Of a stretch of 6,926 nucleotides of DNA, positions 3,348-6,926 are shown in pieces (position 1 is the stretch's first letter; each line of letters opens with the position of its first letter). The position numbers were made by a program, and so were the translations under genes. The notes beneath the pieces are model-generated. The model searched no databases. It was given only the letters and a program-made list of their open reading frames with translations, and was not told the origin of the DNA. Location: contig CAZJSP010000026.1 of the NCBI GenBank assembly GCA_964548875.1, positions 1 to 6,926 on the forward strand. The letters run 5' to 3'. Source of the DNA: CAYSZX01 sp964548875. GTDB taxonomy: Bacteria; Patescibacteriota; Minisyncoccia; Minisyncoccales; JANBVM01.

Positions 3348-5774
3348 TTAAAGATTAAGAGTTTTATCTCCAATATTTTTATCAATCAACTCTTTAGGTC
3401 TTCCGTATTTTAATCGTGAAATTTCCTTTATAGCTTTAACCTGATCAAGATTTCCTTTTTTCGGCGCAATAGTATCAATCTTAAAAGATTTCGAAACTTT
3501 TCCATTAATCATCATCTTTAAGATTAAACGAAAATTATCTAAGTTAACTAAATCAAATTTAGAAAAATTAGGACTAAATTGTTTTTCTAAAAAATCAGCA
3601 TCATCAGAACCAACCCTAAAGGAACCAATTGTTCCGGCATTACCAAAAACAGCATCTCTAATTTCTTCTTTTAACTGAGGAATGTATTGATGAGCTAGGA
3701 TAAGATTAAGTCGATACTTTCTAGCCTCCGATAAAATGGTGGCTACACTATCAGTTGTAAAGTTTTGAAACTCATCTACATACAAATAAAAATCTTTACG
3801 TTCCTCCTCTGGGATACCAGCCCTTCTCATTGCCCCCATCTGAATTTTAGAAACCAGAATTAAGCCAAGCAAAGAAGAGTTCATTTCTCCAACCAATCCT
3901 TTTGATAGGTTGGCTAAAAATATTTTTTGGTTATCCATAATATCGGACAGATTAAAACCACTACGAGATTGTCCGATAATATTTCTCATCATATCATTCT
4001 CAATAAATCTTCCTATCTTAGAAACAACATAGCTCATCATCTCTGTTTTATTCCCACTAGCAGGTTGATTTTTCCATTCATGAATCCAAAACCTTTTTAC
4101 AACAGGATTGTCAATTTTTTCTAATAAACGATCTAAATAATCATCATCTTTAAAAATTCTAGAAACCTCCATTAAGGTTCCTGGGTTTTCCTTATCAGCC
4201 ATTACAGCCAACATAGCATTCCGCATATAGTGTTCAAAAACAGGCCCTGTTATATCAGCTGAAAATAGCTTATGAAAAATAGCAATCATTTCTTGAACAG
4301 CAAAATCTTTTTGGGCATCATTCTGATATTCTAGCATGTTTAACCCAACTGGCCTTTTAACGTCCGATGGATTAAATAAAACAACATCTTTAATTCTTTC
4401 TTGTGGAATATTAGACAGAGTATCTTCAATTAAGTCACCATGAGGATCAATAACCCCCACTCCTTCTCCTGCTTCAATATCCCGACGAATCATTTCACTT
4501 AACAAACCACTTTTACCAGTTCCCGTCTGACCAATAAAATAACAATGACGTCTTCGATCTGCCCGGCCAGAAAAACTAACTCCTTTTTCCTCACCCCTGA
4601 ATTTAACCTTACCTAATAAGTTTAATCCTTCTTCTGGTAAATTAATTGGAGGTTCTGAATCGGTGCTAGAAATAGACTTAATATAGGGTGTTTCAAGATA
4701 AACAGTTGGAAAATGATAAATGCTCGCCAGCTCTTCAATGTTAAGGGGGACTTCTTCTTTTTTCTGAAAATTTCTAAAACTGTAATGATAAATCAATTTC
4801 TTTAATTTTTTATCTTCCATATCTACCATCTTAAATCCATTAGGAGCAAAAAGAGAAAATTGTCCAAAAGAACTTTCAACATGATTAAGAATCTCCTGAG
4901 CTCTTGATTTGGTTGAGGCCGAAGCTACAATTCTGATGTTAGTCGAAAAAATTGGTTTTTGAATTTTTTCTTGAATAGATTGGATAATCTTATCATTTAC
5001 ACTAAAATCTCTATTAGAAGAGTTTGTTTTTTCTTTACCTGGAACAAAAATTTTAACAATCTGCTCTATCACCTCCATAAAAAAAGTTTTGGAGGCATCA
5101 AAAACAGCTATTTTAAAAGATTCTCCCTTTTTCATTCTACTAACTACCTTATTACCCATCTTTCGCCAAGGAGTATCAGGTAATTGTAAAATAACTTGAA
5201 TGGCGGCTCCCTCATCAGGCTTAATTTTACTTAAAGAATTAGTAATGCTTGATAAGGGATCTTTTTCTAATTTATTATAAGTGCTAATTGGTAAAAGAGG
5301 AGAATCAGAAAGACTCAAATAACAACCAGCTGCTTCACCATCAGCTTCGAAAATAGTATAGTCGGTCGGAACCTTCTCAATTAAAGCCCGATCATAAACC
5401 CCTTGAACGTATTTTTCAAAAGAACTTTCCATGTTTCTAGGAACAGCAACATAAAAACAAATATCTTTTCCACCAATATGAGAAGCTATTTCTAGAGCCA
5501 CTCTTGGCGGACCATACATAATCTTTTCCAAAAAATTAGGTTTTTTAAGGTGCAAAAAATTAATAAGAATTTGCTCCATTTGCCCTACAATCATTCTTTC
5601 TTTTTCCTTACTAGGGCTTCGATTATCATCAAAATCATGGCGAGGCATGCTGACAAGAAAAAGAGTCATATTCAAGCTTTGTGAAATATATTCTTTTTCT
5701 TTTTTAAGGAAAAAAGCATAGAGCAAAGCTCCAATTATTACTCCTACAACTAAATATAGAAATAAAAATAACAT
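3348..5774 (-). CDS. membrane-anchored TraG/TraD/VirD4-like DNA-translocase ATPase
   Basis: The 808 residues form a type IV coupling-protein-like ATPase. Residues 2-23 are one hydrophobic helix followed by KKEKE, so the bulk should lie in the cytoplasm. Residues 35-370 are a large N-terminal region with two alpha/beta segments (about 105-135 and 279-307) that resemble small ferredoxin-like units. The motor follows: Walker A GQTGTGKS (415-422), the VIDPHGD motif (441-447), Walker B FYLYVDEFQNF (662-672, D667/E668), and the AHQY sensor-like motif (694-697). These motifs are typical of the TraD/TraG and HerA/FtsK class, which pump DNA or protein-DNA substrates through a membrane pore using ATP. 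No relaxase, VirB4, VirB6 or pilin gene is nearby, so the channel partner is unknown. CPR genomes often carry such orphan ATPases; DNA uptake is an attractive but unproven role. Its ATG overlaps the upstream stop by one base (TAATG), implying tight co-expression with the 135-residue protein. Confidence 0.88.
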   Translation of the reverse strand: MLFLFLYLVVGVIIGALLYAFFLKKEKEYISQSLNMTLFLVSMPRHDFDDNRSPSKEKERMIVGQMEQILINFLHLKKPNFLEKIMYGPPRVALEIASHIGGKDICFYVAVPRNMESSFEKYVQGVYDRALIEKVPTDYTIFEADGEAAGCYLSLSDSPLLPISTYNKLEKDPLSSITNSLSKIKPDEGAAIQVILQLPDTPWRKMGNKVVSRMKKGESFKIAVFDASKTFFMEVIEQIVKIFVPGKEKTNSSNRDFSVNDKIIQSIQEKIQKPIFSTNIRIVASASTKSRAQEILNHVESSFGQFSLFAPNGFKMVDMEDKKLKKLIYHYSFRNFQKKEEVPLNIEELASIYHFPTVYLETPYIKSISSTDSEPPINLPEEGLNLLGKVKFRGEEKGVSFSGRADRRRHCYFIGQTGTGKSGLLSEMIRRDIEAGEGVGVIDPHGDLIEDTLSNIPQERIKDVVLFNPSDVKRPVGLNMLEYQNDAQKDFAVQEMIAIFHKLFSADITGPVFEHYMRNAMLAVMADKENPGTLMEVSRIFKDDDYLDRLLEKIDNPVVKRFWIHEWKNQPASGNKTEMMSYVVSKIGRFIENDMMRNIIGQSRSGFNLSDIMDNQKIFLANLSKGLVGEMNSSLLGLILVSKIQMGAMRRAGIPEEERKDFYLYVDEFQNFTTDSVATILSEARKYRLNLILAHQYIPQLKEEIRDAVFGNAGTIGSFRVGSDDADFLEKQFSPNFSKFDLVNLDNFRLILKMMINGKVSKSFKIDTIAPKKGNLDQVKAIKEISRLKYGRPKELIDKNIGDKTLNL

Positions 5775-6181
5775 TATTTCTCAAATTTATTATAAAAACC
5801 CTCTTGAGCTAAAATATCATGCAAAACATCAATAATGAAAGGGTCGTTCATTTTCTTAGCAATTGCAACAGCATGAGCAACGCCCTTTTCTTTAGCAATT
5901 TTTATTAATTTTTTAAAAACTTCTCTTTTTTCTAAAGAGGTGGTAATAATTTGTTTTTTTTCCTTTTTAATGTCTTCTTCAGACTTATCTTTAAATTCTA
6001 ATTTATCTAGGTCTTCCCTTAACTTTTCTAATATTTTATCTTTTTTAAGATCTTCAAAAGACCTTTCAAACTCTTTCTGCTCTTTTTTTGAAACTTCTTT
6101 TTCTTTTAAAGATAAAATCTCTTCTTTAGATAAAGATTCTTTTTCCTTGTTCAAAATGTCTTTTTCTTTTTCTTCGTTCAT
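5774..6181 (-). CDS. unrecognised 135-residue Lys/Glu-rich protein coupled to the TraG-like ATPase
   Basis: I cannot assign a known family. Residues 1-78 are almost entirely Lys, Glu, Asp, Leu and Ser in helix-favouring order and probably form a long charged helix or coiled coil. Residues 84-130 change character to a compact helical segment with conserved-looking small and aromatic residues (GVAHAVAIAKKMNDPF at 100-115, then DVLHDILAQEGFY at 118-130). There is no membrane segment or signal peptide, so it should be cytosolic or held at the membrane by its neighbour. Its start lies 6 nt after the uppS stop, and its TAA overlaps the ATPase ATG by one base. That overlap suggests balanced production with the ATPase, for example as an adaptor or regulator; this is inference from position only. 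It reads as a real gene because it fills the gap exactly between two certain genes. Confidence 0.75.
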   Translation of the reverse strand: MNEEKEKDILNKEKESLSKEEILSLKEKEVSKKEQKEFERSFEDLKKDKILEKLREDLDKLEFKDKSEEDIKKEKKQIITTSLEKREVFKKLIKIAKEKGVAHAVAIAKKMNDPFIIDVLHDILAQEGFYNKFEK

Positions 6182-6187
6182 TATATT

Positions 6188-6868
6188 TTATTGGCCAAAT
6201 CTTCTTTGGCGATTATAATAATCATTAAAGGCTTCATCTAAATCATTTTCTGTAAAAGCCGGCCAATATTTATCTAAAAAATAGAATTCGGAATAAGCTA
6301 ATTGCCAGATTAAAAAATTAGAAACTCTTTTTTCTCTTCCCGTTCTAATAATTAAATCTAAATCTTCCGGTATGTATAAATTTTCAGCAAGAATTTTTTC
6401 ATTAACTGAATCGACTCCCTTTTCAATAATTTTATTAACTGCCTGAATTATTTCCTTTCTTCCTCCGTAACTAAAGGCAAAATTAACTATCATTTTATTA
6501 TTATTCTCTGTTTCTTTTTCAACCCTATCAATCATTTTTTTTATATCTTTTGGAATCATATCTCTTTCTCCAGCAACTCTGACTTTAAGAAAGTTTTCTT
6601 TTGCAAACTTCAAACTATCTTCAAATGTTTTCCTACACAACTCCATTAAGTATCCTACCTCTTTTTCAGATCTTTTCCAATTCTCTGTCGAAAAAACATA
6701 TACAGTTAAAATTTTGACCTTCTTTTTTACCGCCCACTTAATTAAATCTTTAACTCTTTCTGCTCCTTTTTTATGACCCTTAAAAGTCGGTAATTTTCTT
6801 TCTTTTGCCCACCTTCTATTACCATCAATAATAACCCCTAAGTGATTAATTCTTTTTTCTTTTTCCAT
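6188..6868 (-). CDS. uppS: undecaprenyl (polycis-polyprenyl) diphosphate synthase
   Basis: This cis-prenyltransferase adds isopentenyl diphosphate units to farnesyl diphosphate to make the lipid carrier for peptidoglycan and other surface polymers, acting at the inner face of the membrane. All family blocks are present: IIDGNRRWAK (13-22, with catalytic D15, N17, R19), the GHKKG turn (31-35), VYVFSTENWKRS (56-67), FSYGGRKEI (132-140), and the C-terminal block from DLDLIIRT (169-176) through R181, S183, F185, W188 to AYSEFYF (191-197), with E194 as the magnesium ligand. At 226 residues it is slightly shorter than the E. coli enzyme (253) but complete. One oddity is R178 (codon AGA) where the usual RTxGE motif has glycine. 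It is the first gene of the operon seen here; its promoter may lie at or beyond the right edge. Confidence 0.95.
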   Translation of the reverse strand: MEKEKRINHLGVIIDGNRRWAKERKLPTFKGHKKGAERVKDLIKWAVKKKVKILTVYVFSTENWKRSEKEVGYLMELCRKTFEDSLKFAKENFLKVRVAGERDMIPKDIKKMIDRVEKETENNNKMIVNFAFSYGGRKEIIQAVNKIIEKGVDSVNEKILAENLYIPEDLDLIIRTGREKRVSNFLIWQLAYSEFYFLDKYWPAFTENDLDEAFNDYYNRQRRFGQ

Positions 6869-6904
6869 AAAAAATTTAAATTAAAAAATCGTTTTCTACT
6901 CTCA

Positions 6905-6925
6905 CTTTTTTGGGGATCAAAAAAG
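6905..6925. repeat. 8-bp stem-loop upstream of uppS
   Basis: CTTTTTTG (6905-6912) and CAAAAAAG (6918-6925) are exact inverted copies with a 5-nt loop. The site lies 36 bp in front of the uppS ATG at the very end of the window. It may be part of the uppS leader or the end of a gene lying further right. On the minus strand a TTGATC hexamer with TAGAAA 16 nt later could be a poor promoter, which I do not call. There is no Shine-Dalgarno sequence next to the ATG. Confidence 0.35.
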
Positions 6926-6926
6926 G

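Noticed and set aside
3927..4124. 65-codon plus-strand frame inside the TraG-like gene
   Set aside because: It is a shadow of the conserved motor domain on the opposite strand; no promoter or homology is visible.
4959..5183. 74-codon plus-strand frame inside the TraG-like gene
   Set aside because: It is a shadow frame with biased composition and no supporting signals.
5940..6218. 92-codon plus-strand Ser/Phe-rich frame
   Set aside because: It is the complement of the Lys/Glu-rich 135-residue gene; AAA/GAA codons read backwards give TTT/TTC, which explains the composition.
1..6926. CRISPR array, tRNA or rRNA genes
   Set aside because: No regularly spaced repeats, no tRNA T-loop/acceptor pattern and no rRNA-like segment were seen on either strand.

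Overview
The window is AT-rich bacterial DNA (roughly one third G+C by eye). It most resembles a Patescibacteria / Candidate Phyla Radiation (CPR, Parcubacteria-like) chromosome. The reasons are an ~800-residue membrane-anchored TraG/VirD4-like ATPase without conjugation genes, a free-standing ATP-cone protein, lysine-rich proteins, starts without clear Shine-Dalgarno sequences, and TAA as the stop of all eight genes. No gene needs a recoded UGA codon. The lineage is an inference, not a proof.

Layout. (1) Bases 1-1173: a tyrosine recombinase gene (XerC/XerD type, all catalytic residues present) behind a good sigma70-type promoter and a ~96-nt leader. A 13-bp direct repeat (12/13 identical) lies on both sides of the gene, and the upstream copy sits in a GTCGC...GCGAC dyad. 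(2) Bases 1174-2405: two divergent genes that share a control region. On the minus strand is an 88-residue stand-alone ATP-cone (nucleotide-sensing) protein; on the plus strand is a 283-residue protein I do not recognise, which has one CxxCxGxG cysteine motif. (3) Bases 2391-2455: two adjacent hairpin terminators, one per strand, between convergent units. (4) Bases 2477-6868: five minus-strand genes, probably one operon, in transcription order uppS (undecaprenyl diphosphate synthase), a 135-residue lysine/glutamate-rich protein, the 808-residue TraG/VirD4-like ATPase, a short YbaB/EbfC-family DNA-binding protein, and a GNAT acetyltransferase.

How they may work together. The operon has tight junctions: a 6-nt gap, a TAATG overlap, a 71-nt gap and a 2-nt gap. 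The 135-residue protein and the ATPase are the most strongly coupled pair and may act together at the membrane. uppS supplies the lipid carrier for cell-wall synthesis. YbaB and GNAT look like housekeeping riders. Nothing here is a complete mobile element, CRISPR array, phage module or toxin-antitoxin system, and no tRNA or rRNA was seen. The items most worth following are the repeats around the recombinase, the orphan TraG-like ATPase with its coupled partner, and the divergent ATP-cone / cysteine-motif pair.
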